Origin: Eubacterium sp.
GTDB taxonomy: Bacteria > Bacillota > Clostridia > Oscillospirales > Acutalibacteraceae
Assembly (NCBI GenBank): GCA_017543415.1
Contig: JAFYGD010000084.1
Span: 1 to 13,230, forward strand
Length of the DNA: 13,230 nt
Reading direction: 5' to 3'
Part shown: piece after piece, positions 6,697 to 13,230 of the stretch
Position numbering within the stretch: position 1 is the first letter of the stretch
How the letters are laid out: every line of letters starts with the position of its first letter
The notes under the pieces: model-generated
What the model saw: the letters and a program-made list of their open reading frames with translations, nothing else
What the model was told of the DNA's origin: nothing
The model's database searches: none
Translations under genes and position numbers: made by a program

Positions 6697-8137
6697 TAAG
6701 CAAATCCTCCGTTGAAACCGCCTTGCCTTTTGTAAGGCGTGCAAGGGACGTTGTATAAAACGCAAGAGTTGAAAACAGGCGTTTTTTTGTACCCGAAGCG
6801 GCAATTCTTCCCTCGCTCATAAATGAAACGAAATCCGCGCATTCGCCCGCAAAATCAAGGTCATGAGTAACGATAATAACCGTTTTGCCTTCGGCGCAGA
6901 GCTTTTTAAGAAGCGCAGAAAGCTTTGCCTTCAGCGGCGAATCAAAGCCTCTTGTTGGCTCGTCGAGAATAATTATATCCGCTTTTCTTTCAAGCACTTT
7001 TGCAAGCGCAAGCCGCTGGGCCTGTCCGCCCGAAAGGTCATAGGGGTGGCGTTCCTTTATATCGCTGATTTCAAGGTAATCGGTAAGTTCGCCGAAGGTA
7101 ACCTCGTCAGCGCATTTTTCCTTTGTAAACAAATCCTTTACGCTTTGGGTAAGCATTGATACCCTGCCATTGGCTTTAATTTTTCCGCGGTAGGGCTTAT
7201 ACACGCCCGAAAGCACCTTCATAAGCGTTGTTTTACCGCAACCGTTACAGCCGATAACTGCGTTAATGCTGCCTTTATAAGCCTTGAAATCGAGGTCAGA
7301 AAGCACGTCGTTTTCCTTACTGTACGCATAGTAAATATGCTTTGCTTCAAGGGCGGTAACACCTGCAATTTCTTCAGGCTCCTTACTGTTGAATGCAAGC
7401 TCTTTGTTTTTAAATCTGAAGGCAAAGGGCACGGCAGAAAGCATAGGATTATCTGTATTTTCAAGATAATCAAGCGTTTCGGCGGGAGTGCCTTCGAACG
7501 CAAGCCTTCCGTTTTCAAGAAAGACAATTTTATCCGCATACGAATAAAGCTGCGGCGCGCTGTGCTCGGAGAGAATTACGGTAATACCGAGCTCCTCATG
7601 CAGCTTTTTAATCATATTTATAAAACGCTCTGCCGACAGCGGGTCAAGCATTGAGCAGGGCTCATCAAGAACAAGAATATCCGGTTTCATCATCATTACG
7701 GAGGCAAGGCAGACGAGCTGCTTTTCGCCGCCCGAAAGCGATGAACATTCGCTTTCAAGCTTATTTTCAAGGTTGAAATAGGCGGCGGTTTCCGCAACAA
7801 GGAGTTCAATTTCCTCCCTTGTTTTTCCGAGGTTTTCAACGCCGAAGGCAAGCTCGCTGCGTACTCTGTCGCACACAAGGCTTTCTTCCGCATTCTGGCA
7901 GAGATAACCTACTGAGGAAGCGACCTTTATTTCACCCGTGATGCTTCCTGCGGGCGCAATTTCACGCTTTAAGAGTGAAAGCAGGGTTGATTTGCCTGCT
8001 GCGGACGCACCCATAACAAGAACAAACTCTCCCTTATTAACGGAAAAGTTTATGTCGCACAGGGCGTTATATTCACTTTTAGGATAAGCAAAGCTTACGC
8101 TGCCGAACGTGAACGCTTCCAACTGAAAGTCCTCCAT
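6689..8137 (-). CDS. ECF transporter ATPase, fused EcfA1-EcfA2 type
   Basis: This protein powers ECF import by ATP hydrolysis at the inner membrane face. It is 482 residues with two complete ABC domains in one chain. Domain 1 has Walker A GASAAGKST (43-51), Q-loop Gln81, LSGGE (134-138), Walker B ILVLDEP (154-160) and switch His192. Domain 2 has GCNGCGKTT (296-304), Gln331, LSGGQ (368-372), IIILDEPT (388-395) and His425. Both sites keep their catalytic Glu, so both look active. The ATG at 8137 has no good ribosome binding site. GGAGG at 8131-8135 is ideally placed for a TTG start at 8122, which would give 477 residues. The gene overlaps ecfT by 28 to 43 bases depending on the start, and ecfS by eight. 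Confidence 0.93.
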   Translation of the reverse strand: MEDFQLEAFTFGSVSFAYPKSEYNALCDINFSVNKGEFVLVMGASAAGKSTLLSLLKREIAPAGSITGEIKVASSVGYLCQNAEESLVCDRVRSELAFGVENLGKTREEIELLVAETAAYFNLENKLESECSSLSGGEKQLVCLASVMMMKPDILVLDEPCSMLDPLSAERFINMIKKLHEELGITVILSEHSAPQLYSYADKIVFLENGRLAFEGTPAETLDYLENTDNPMLSAVPFAFRFKNKELAFNSKEPEEIAGVTALEAKHIYYAYSKENDVLSDLDFKAYKGSINAVIGCNGCGKTTLMKVLSGVYKPYRGKIKANGRVSMLTQSVKDLFTKEKCADEVTFGELTDYLEISDIKERHPYDLSGGQAQRLALAKVLERKADIIILDEPTRGFDSPLKAKLSALLKKLCAEGKTVIIVTHDLDFAGECADFVSFMSEGRIAASGTKKRLFSTLAFYTTSLARLTKGKAVSTEDLLNE

Positions 8138-8964
8138 AAATCAGTAACTACCGGCATTAAGCCGAAAATGAAAAAGCAGACTGCTGCGGGAATGCTGAGC
8201 CTTTTTATATAAATATCGGGTTCAAAAACGAAGCTTAAATTACCTATTACCTTCTGAACAAGAACGAAGGCAAAAAGAGAAGCCGAAACAAACAGGAACA
8301 CCAAATCATCGGTTTTGAAACGGTATCTTCCGCCGCGGATAACCCGCGGATTATAACCCCTTGCGGTCATTGAATTTGCGGTGATAATACTGCCTTCAAG
8401 CGCGTAATTAGTAAGGGCAGACAAATCGTTTACCGCAGCGCTCATTTTACCCTTTACGCCCTTTGAGGCTTCGCCGCCGTTAAGGGCTAAACGCGCTTCC
8501 CTGATTTCCTTTTGTTTTTTTAAAAAGCGCGGGATAAATCCGAGAATCATAGAAAGCATAAGCGCGATTTTAGGCGCAAAGCGAAAAAGATAAACGAGCT
8601 TTTCGCTGTCAACGCATTTTCCCATTGCCGTAAACCACAGCAGAGCGGATGAAATAACCATACCCTGATTAAACCCGAAAAACAGCGCTTCGAGCGTAAA
8701 ATCGGTATTTTTAAGGGTGAACAGAACGTCGTTGCCGTAATGGGCGAAAAAGAAATTGAAGGCGCTGACAACTGCTATTATAATAACGGAAAAGCCCAAC
8801 CGCCCGAGCGCCCGCCTGCCGAAAAGAACAACGGTACAGGCAGAAGCGCAGATAAGCGACAAGGCTGAAATAACGGGATTATTAAAACTCATCACAGCCG
8901 CTACCGACATAAAAAAGTACAGAAAAAGTACCGTTGGATGCAGCTTTGAAAAAGAAGAAATCAA
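8095..8964 (-). CDS. ecfT: ECF transporter transmembrane subunit EcfT
   Basis: EcfT is the scaffold membrane subunit that couples the ATPase to the S component. The 289-residue protein has hydrophobic stretches near residues 10-50, 57-75, 101-114, 131-146, 221-240 and 257-275. Its cytoplasmic coupling part contains the two signature helices: a diverged EARLA at about 156-160, and SMTARGY at 198-204 with the classic Ala-Arg-Gly. The start codon is TTG at 8964, overlapping the cobO TGA stop as TTGA, with AAAGGG upstream; this arrangement resembles ATGA coupling. The 3' end overlaps the ATPase gene. The charged tail after residue 280 (WKRSRSAA) is normal for a cytoplasmic end. Confidence 0.92.
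   Translation of the reverse strand: MISSFSKLHPTVLFLYFFMSVAAVMSFNNPVISALSLICASACTVVLFGRRALGRLGFSVIIIAVVSAFNFFFAHYGNDVLFTLKNTDFTLEALFFGFNQGMVISSALLWFTAMGKCVDSEKLVYLFRFAPKIALMLSMILGFIPRFLKKQKEIREARLALNGGEASKGVKGKMSAAVNDLSALTNYALEGSIITANSMTARGYNPRVIRGGRYRFKTDDLVFLFVSASLFAFVLVQKVIGNLSFVFEPDIYIKRLSIPAAVCFFIFGLMPVVTDLWRTFSWKRSRSAA
8131..8135 (-). promoter_or_regulatory. Ribosome binding site favouring a TTG start for the ECF ATPase
   Basis: On the minus strand GGAGG begins at the last base of the ATG at 8137 and stands eight bases before a TTG codon at 8120-8122. This is a better-supported start than the ATG itself, whose upstream sequence has no GGAGG-like core. Confidence 0.55.
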
Positions 8965-9422
8965 TATTCAAATCCCTTTCTTGCTTTTACGCCCTTATCG
9001 TAAGGGTGTTTTATTTTATCCATAAAGGTTAAATAATCGGCCTTTTCAAAAAGCTCCTTAACCTCTTTATGACCGGTAATGATTATTTCACGCCCGGTAT
9101 CAATAAGCTCAAGCGCTTTTTGAACGGAAACAAAATCAGGTATTACATCAAGAAATTCATCAAGGATAATTACATCGTTTTTACAGTTTTCAATTGCGTT
9201 TAATGCGCTGTCAACCCACGGCTGATATGATTTATCGGGATTAAAGGGCAGGCTTTCGGGCGCAGGAAAAACATCAAACGGCAAAACCAAAAGCTCGCTT
9301 GATTTGTTGTCCTTTAAAAACTGCACAAGGAAAACGCTTTTGCCCGCTCCCTTTGCGCGCATTCCCGCGCCTATGGCGGAGCTTGTTTTTCCTTTTCCGT
9401 AACCGTAATAAATGTGAATCAT
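8961..9422 (-). CDS. cobO: Cob(I)alamin/corrinoid adenosyltransferase, CobO/BtuR type
   Basis: This cytoplasmic enzyme transfers the adenosyl group of ATP to reduced corrinoids, making adenosylcobalamin or its precursors. The 153-residue protein has the family P-loop GYGKGKTS at residues 7-14, a VQFLK strand-turn, a Walker-B-like VIILDEF, and the C-terminal hallmark KHPYDKGVKARKGFEY. It is shorter than many CobO proteins (about 170-200 residues) because it begins directly at the P-loop strand; the core seems complete. It overlaps the mreB-like gene by ATGA at its start and ecfT by TTGA at its end, so it is embedded in the operon. That position is the main reason to propose corrinoids as the ECF cargo. 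No other cobalamin synthesis gene is in the window, in line with salvage. Confidence 0.92.
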   Translation of the reverse strand: MIHIYYGYGKGKTSSAIGAGMRAKGAGKSVFLVQFLKDNKSSELLVLPFDVFPAPESLPFNPDKSYQPWVDSALNAIENCKNDVIILDEFLDVIPDFVSVQKALELIDTGREIIITGHKEVKELFEKADYLTFMDKIKHPYDKGVKARKGFEY

Positions 9423-10447
9423 CTTATCCTTACATCCTCTTTTGTTTTAAAGCCGTAGCCGTAATTATCAAGAATATGCATTTTTGAAAGCGCTACCGAA
9501 GCGCCCTTTGCAACGCAGAGATTGGGCTGAGGGACAACCCTTACATCAAGGGAGAGCTCCTTTGCAAACAGGGTGTCAAGCCCGTAAAGCTCCGCGCTGC
9601 CGCCGGTCAGCAGAACTTCGCCCGAGGTAATATCGCTTACAAGCTGGGGCGAGGTACGCTCAAACATAAGCTTTGCGGCGTTTGTTATTTCATAAAGAAG
9701 GGGGCGCAGGCAATCGCAGATTTCAGTTGAGCTGACCTCAATGATTTCAGGAAGTCCGCTTTCAAGGCTTCTTCCCTTTGCCGCTATTGTTATGGCTTCC
9801 GCGCGGGGCACGGCACAGCCGATTGATTTTTTAATTTCCTCTGCGGTACGAAGTCCGATAAGCACCTGATATTTTTCTTTGAAATAACGGACAATAGCCT
9901 CGTCAAAGGCGTCTCCCGCAATACTTACGGTTTCGGTCTGGGACATTGAACCCTGGGAAACAACAGCCATATCAGACCTGCCGCCGCCGATGTCAATTAC
10001 GAACACGCCGCTTGGGTGAATCGGGTCAATACCCGCGCCGAAAGCGGCGCAGAGAGGCTCTTCAATAAGGCATACGGAACGTGCACCCGCGGTAATTATA
10101 ACCGAAACAAGGGTACGCTTTTCAACGTCCGTTGCAAGCGCAGGAACGGCGGCAACAACGCGCGGCTTAAAGATGTTTTTCTTAATTACGCGGTTAATAA
10201 AATAATGCACCATCTGCTGTGTAAGCGAATAGTTGCTTATTACGCCGTCCTTAATAGGCTGAACAACGCTTACCCCCTGGGGCTCCCTGCCCTGAAGGAA
10301 GTAGGCGCGGCGTCCTGCATACAGGATTTTTTCAGTTTCCGTGTCAAAGGCAACATAGCTCGGCTCGTTAAGAACAACGCCCTTGCCGGGAACGCTGATT
10401 GCTATTTTACTTGTACCGAGGTCTATGCCTAAATCGTATCCGAACAT
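9419..10447 (-). CDS. MreB/Mbl-family actin-like protein, divergent
   Basis: MreB-family proteins form ATP-dependent membrane-associated filaments that guide sidewall synthesis in rods. The 342-residue length is typical. The actin-fold ATP site is visible: phosphate-1 DLGTSK at 9-14, the hydrolysis-region EEPLCAAFGAG at 129-139 with Glu130, phosphate-2 DIGGGR at 152-157, GDAFDEAI at 178-185, and adenosine motif LLTGGSAELYGLD at 279-291. Two sites depart from the usual MreB: DLGTANT reads DLGTSKI, and DIGGGT reads DIGGGR. The first helix and N-terminal amphipathic segment are short. It is first in the operon with cobO and the ECF genes rather than beside mreC/mreD. It is probably a second MreB-type paralog; a sporulation or Mbl-like role is possible but not shown. 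Confidence 0.88.
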   Translation of the reverse strand: MFGYDLGIDLGTSKIAISVPGKGVVLNEPSYVAFDTETEKILYAGRRAYFLQGREPQGVSVVQPIKDGVISNYSLTQQMVHYFINRVIKKNIFKPRVVAAVPALATDVEKRTLVSVIITAGARSVCLIEEPLCAAFGAGIDPIHPSGVFVIDIGGGRSDMAVVSQGSMSQTETVSIAGDAFDEAIVRYFKEKYQVLIGLRTAEEIKKSIGCAVPRAEAITIAAKGRSLESGLPEIIEVSSTEICDCLRPLLYEITNAAKLMFERTSPQLVSDITSGEVLLTGGSAELYGLDTLFAKELSLDVRVVPQPNLCVAKGASVALSKMHILDNYGYGFKTKEDVRIR

Positions 10448-10477
10448 AATGTTTCTCTCTTAATTTTTTATAGATTT

Positions 10478-10506
10478 ATTATATTATAAATCGCTGTCGT
10501 TTTCAA
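10478..10506 (-). promoter_or_regulatory. Predicted sigma-A promoter of the mreB-like/cobO/ECF operon
   Basis: Minus strand: TTGAAA (10501-10506), a 17-base spacer, then TATAAT (10478-10483). The -35 lies in the last codons of recD2 and the spacer covers its stop. Transcription would begin near 10471, giving a leader of only about 24 bases with a weak AGAGAG ribosome site. There is no room for a cobalamin riboswitch. Confidence 0.75.
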
Positions 10507-12700
10507 TAAAATATTTAAGCGCGCTGTAACGGCGGGATTTTTTATCGTTATCCACCATATTCTTTATGCTTTGCTCATTGCCGATTAAAACTATCAGCTT
10601 TTTTGCTCTTGTAAGTGCGGTATAGAAAAGATTGCGGTAAGCAAGCGGCTGCGGCGCTCCGATAACGGGCATAACCACGGCGGGAAATTCGCTGCCCTGG
10701 CTTTTATGCACGGTCATTGCGTAGGCAAGCTCAAGCTCGCGCACGCTTTCGGTTGAATAAAGCGCTTCCTTATCGTCAAACACAACGGAAATAACGTTAT
10801 TGACGGTATCTATTTTCTTTAATATACCTATATCGCCGTTGAACACACCTTGTCCGCTGTCGCCGTATCTCAGCCAGGGAACATCGTAATTGTTCTTAAT
10901 CTGCATTACCCTGTCGCCTTCGCGCAGAGTATAGCCTTTATACCTCAGTTCTCTTTTTTCCTTTGACGGAGGGTTAAGATATGCCTGTAAAACGGCGTTG
11001 ATATTCTGGGTTCCCGCGTCTCCGAGCCTGCTCGGGCAGAGCACCTGAATTTCACTCATGGGGTCAAAGCCGTAACCGTCCAGAAGGCGCTGCGTTACAA
11101 GGGAAAGCACCTTTTTGGGAACGTTATACTTATTGTTTTCCTTCAGTAAAAAGAAATCCGAATCATACGAATTCTCAATTACGGGCATTTCACCCTTTAC
11201 AACCCGGTGAGCGTTGGTAACAATAAGGCTTTGCATTGCCTGACGGAAGATTTTATCAAGCGTTATAACGCTTATTACGTTGCTTTCAATCAAGTCCTTA
11301 AGCACATTGCCTGCGCCGACGGGGGGAAGCTGGTCCTTATCGCCTACCATAATAAGGCGGCAGTGGACCGGCATAGCTTCAAGCAGTGCGGCAAACAGCG
11401 TTACGTCAACCATTGAAAGCTCGTCAACGATTATTGCGTCACATTCAAGGGGATTTCTTGCATTATGCACAAAGGTTGGTGAATCTGCATTTTCACGGAA
11501 TTCCACCTCTAAAAGACGGTGGATTGTTTTTGCTTCAAAGCCCGTTAACTCCTCCATACGCTGTGCGGCTCTGCCTGTAGGGGCGGCGAGGGCAACGTTC
11601 AGTCCCCTGCTTTTCATAAGTGTAATGATACCCTTAACGGTTGTGGTTTTACCCGTTCCGGGACCGCCCGTAAGGATAAGAAGTCCTTTAGTAACGGCTA
11701 TTTCAATAGCCTGACGCTGTTTTTCGTCAAATTCAATTTTATTTGCCTTTTCAAAGGCGTAAATCTCACTGCCGAAAAGCTCATTCTGCCTTGGCGGATA
11801 ATTGAGCATAAGCTTAATCCGGTCCGCAATAGTGGTTTCCGCAAGATAGATTTCGGGCAGAAAAAGAAAATCCTTTCCGCCTATTTCCTTTTGAACAAGC
11901 ATTTTTGAATCAATAGCGTTATCAAGGGCGATATCAACATAATCGTCCTCGCAGCCAAGCAGCTCCTTTGCAGGGGCAAAAATCTTACTGCGCGGTATAC
12001 AGGTATGACCGTTGCCGAGGTTATGGCGCACTATATGTACAACGCCTGCCTGAGCGCGGTAATCGTAAAGCGGCGGTTCGTCAAGGTTGGCGGCAATTTC
12101 ATCCGCCTTGTCAAAGGTAATTCCGTTTACGTTGCCTATAAGCATATAGGGGTTAGTTCTTACCACATCAAGGGTTTCGCCCTTTAAAAGCGAATAGGTT
12201 TTAATAGCTTCATTCTGCGTCATACCGAGGGCGGTAAGCTCCATAAGCGTTTCCCTTGCGGCGAACTGCGTTTTAAAGCTTTCGCATATTTTACGCGCTT
12301 TTGTTCTTGTAATTCCGCTGATTTCGGCAAGGCGCTCGGGCTCATTTTCAATAACGTTAAAGGTATCGGAGCCGAAGCGCTCAACAATTTTTGTTGCAGT
12401 GGCTTCACGCACGCCGCGGATAATTCCCGAGGAGAGATAACGAAGAATACCCCCTGCGTCTGCAGGAAGCGTCTGATGTACCGTCTGCGCTTTAAACTGA
12501 CGCCCGAAGGAGGGGTGAAAATCCCATACGCCCTCACATTCAATATGAGTTCCTTCTGCAAGCTCGCCAACAGCGCCTACAACGGTTACGCCTTCCTCGC
12601 CGGTGTTGACCTCGGCAACGCAGAAGCCCGTTTCTTCATTGTAAAAGCTGATTTCCTCAACGGTACCTGTTAACTTTTCAAGCATTACTTCGTTTTCCAT
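10484..12700 (-). CDS. recD2: RecD2 family ATP-dependent DNA helicase
   Basis: RecD2 is a 5'-3' superfamily 1B helicase found in bacteria that often lack RecBCD; it aids DNA repair and fork stability. The 738-residue protein starts with an OB-like N-terminal part (LTGTVEEISFYNEETGFCVAEV), then helix-hairpin-helix-type segments at about 84-205. The motor follows: Walker A GGPGTGKT (345-352), motif Ia APTGRAA (373-379), Walker B DELSM (426-430), motif III GDKDQLPP (453-460), motif IV FRQ (485-487), motif V TVHKSQGSE (663-671) and motif VI TALTRAK (694-700). All motifs are intact. The ATG at 12700 lacks a clear ribosome site and is only seven bases from a TATAAT box. An internal ATG at 12685 gives MLEKLTGTV, closer to the usual family start. 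No RecB or RecC homolog is in view. Confidence 0.95.
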   Translation of the reverse strand: MENEVMLEKLTGTVEEISFYNEETGFCVAEVNTGEEGVTVVGAVGELAEGTHIECEGVWDFHPSFGRQFKAQTVHQTLPADAGGILRYLSSGIIRGVREATATKIVERFGSDTFNVIENEPERLAEISGITRTKARKICESFKTQFAARETLMELTALGMTQNEAIKTYSLLKGETLDVVRTNPYMLIGNVNGITFDKADEIAANLDEPPLYDYRAQAGVVHIVRHNLGNGHTCIPRSKIFAPAKELLGCEDDYVDIALDNAIDSKMLVQKEIGGKDFLFLPEIYLAETTIADRIKLMLNYPPRQNELFGSEIYAFEKANKIEFDEKQRQAIEIAVTKGLLILTGGPGTGKTTTVKGIITLMKSRGLNVALAAPTGRAAQRMEELTGFEAKTIHRLLEVEFRENADSPTFVHNARNPLECDAIIVDELSMVDVTLFAALLEAMPVHCRLIMVGDKDQLPPVGAGNVLKDLIESNVISVITLDKIFRQAMQSLIVTNAHRVVKGEMPVIENSYDSDFFLLKENNKYNVPKKVLSLVTQRLLDGYGFDPMSEIQVLCPSRLGDAGTQNINAVLQAYLNPPSKEKRELRYKGYTLREGDRVMQIKNNYDVPWLRYGDSGQGVFNGDIGILKKIDTVNNVISVVFDDKEALYSTESVRELELAYAMTVHKSQGSEFPAVVMPVIGAPQPLAYRNLFYTALTRAKKLIVLIGNEQSIKNMVDNDKKSRRYSALKYFIENDSDL

Positions 12701-12707
12701 AGGTTTT

Positions 12708-12735
12708 ATTATAACATAAATACTTATTAATGCAA
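12708..12735 (-). promoter_or_regulatory. Predicted promoter of recD2 (extended -10)
   Basis: Minus strand: TTGCAT (12730-12735), a 16-base spacer, then TGTTATAAT with a perfect TATAAT at 12708-12713 and the TGn extension. It directly follows the tuf terminator T run. Transcription would start at or next to the ATG at 12700. Confidence 0.65.
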
Positions 12736-12736
12736 C

Positions 12737-12764
12737 AAAAAAAGGACTGCAAAAGCAGTCCTTT
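12737..12764 (-). terminator. Rho-independent terminator of tuf
   Basis: Minus strand: AAAGGACTGC (12764-12755), loop TTTT, GCAGTCC, then seven T (12743-12737). It lies 15 bases past the tuf stop and separates tuf from recD2. Confidence 0.9.
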
Positions 12765-12778
12765 AATCTGAATACTAA

Positions 12779-13230
12779 TTATTCTTCAATAGCGATAACA
12801 ACGCCTGAACCTACGGTTCTGCCGCCTTCACGAATAGCGAAACGAAGTCCGTTTTCGATAGCGATAGGAGTGATGAGTTCAACGTTCATATCAACGTTAT
12901 CGCCGGGCATACACATTTCTGTTCCCTCAGGAAGAGAAATAACGCCTGTAACGTCAGTTGTTCTGAAATAGAACTGAGGACGATAGTTGTTGAAGAAAGG
13001 AGTATGACGGCCACCCTCGTCCTTGGAAAGAACGTAAACCTGGCCTGTGAACTTGGTGTGAGGCTTGATTGAACCGGGCTGTGCAAGAACCTGTCCACGC
13101 TCGATCTCTGTTCTCTGAACACCACGGAGGAGAACACCTACGTTGTCGCCTGCTTCTGCATAGTCAAGAGTCTTTCTGAACATTTCAAGACCTGTAACAA
13201 CAACTTTTCTCTTCTCGTCTGTAAGACCAA
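12779..13230 (-). CDS. tuf: Elongation factor Tu, C-terminal part (5' end outside window)
   Basis: EF-Tu carries aminoacyl-tRNA to the ribosome. The frame is open to the window edge and includes residues before the internal Met at 13183 ([19 protein letters not shown]), so that Met is not the start. The visible 150 residues cover part of domain II ([15 protein letters not shown], the [10 protein letters not shown] turn) and domain III ([48 protein letters not shown]), with no missing segments. The GTPase domain is outside the window. A strong terminator follows, consistent with a separately transcribed, highly expressed gene. The codon choice looks more restricted than in the neighbours, as expected for such a gene. 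Confidence 0.97.
   Translation of the reverse strand, partial: GLTDEKRKVVVTGLEMFRKTLDYAEAGDNVGVLLRGVQRTEIERGQVLAQPGSIKPHTKFTGQVYVLSKDEGGRHTPFFNNYRPQFYFRTTDVTGVISLPEGTEMCMPGDNVDMNVELITPIAIENGLRFAIREGGRTVGSGVVIAIEE

Noticed and set aside
6697..6804. Longer N terminus for the ECF S component
   Set aside because: These bases belong to the 3' end of the ATPase gene; GGAGG before the ATG at 6696 supports the shorter protein.
10016..10432. 138-codon plus-strand frame opposite the mreB-like gene
   Set aside because: Antisense to conserved actin-fold motifs, with no ribosome site; a coding shadow.
11280..11714. 144-codon plus-strand frame opposite recD2
   Set aside because: It covers the helicase motif region in antisense; no start signal and no family resemblance.

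Overview
The window looks like ordinary chromosome from a Gram-positive anaerobe of the class Clostridia, probably near the Oscillospirales/Ruminococcaceae. This is inferred from gene content, not from a search. The supporting signs are a DUF4364-type protein, a full-length formate-tetrahydrofolate ligase, a fused two-domain ECF ATPase, a RecD2 helicase without RecBC, strong GGAGG ribosome binding sites, and a short palindromic repeat of a type I recall from Firmicutes genomes. I see no rRNA, tRNA, CRISPR, phage or insertion-sequence genes, and no intergenic gap above about 140 bases.

Layout. (1) 1-1347, plus strand: the 3' part of a DUF4364-like gene, a 3-TM PQ-loop/SemiSWEET-like membrane protein, and a divergent RpiB/LacA/LacB-family protein that has lost catalytic histidines. 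A bidirectional terminator follows. (2) 1375-4667, minus strand: one operon, fhs-tsaE-tsaB-rpiB, covering one-carbon folate supply, the tRNA t6A modification proteins TsaE and TsaB, and a canonical ribose-5-phosphate isomerase B. A 53-bp hairpin repeat sits at the tsaB/rpiB junction and supplies the last codons and stop of tsaB. (3) 4668-4803: a divergent promoter region. (4) 4804-5973, plus strand: an FtsW/RodA/SpoVE-family cell-wall polymerase, ended by a bidirectional terminator whose reverse strand encodes the last residues of the next gene. (5) 5986-10447, minus strand: a tightly overlapped operon mreB-like - cobO - ecfT - ecfA(fused) - ecfS. It links an actin-like protein to corrinoid adenosylation and a complete ECF importer. 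Its promoter lies at the 3' end of recD2. (6) 10484-12700, minus strand: recD2, with a promoter so close to the ATG that the message may be leaderless. (7) 12779-13230, minus strand: the 3' part of tuf (EF-Tu), with its own terminator.

How the genes work together. The ECF block forms a coherent unit: S, T and fused A subunits make one importer, and the adenosyltransferase next to it suggests a corrinoid cargo that is converted to its adenosyl form after uptake. The actin-like gene at the head of that operon is the unexpected partner. The two RpiB-family genes converge on one terminator, one canonical and one likely altered in substrate. I found no clearly new defence, mobile or RNA system. 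The most notable points are the divergent RpiB and MreB paralogs, the mreB-cobO-ECF linkage, and the repeat that has become part of tsaB.
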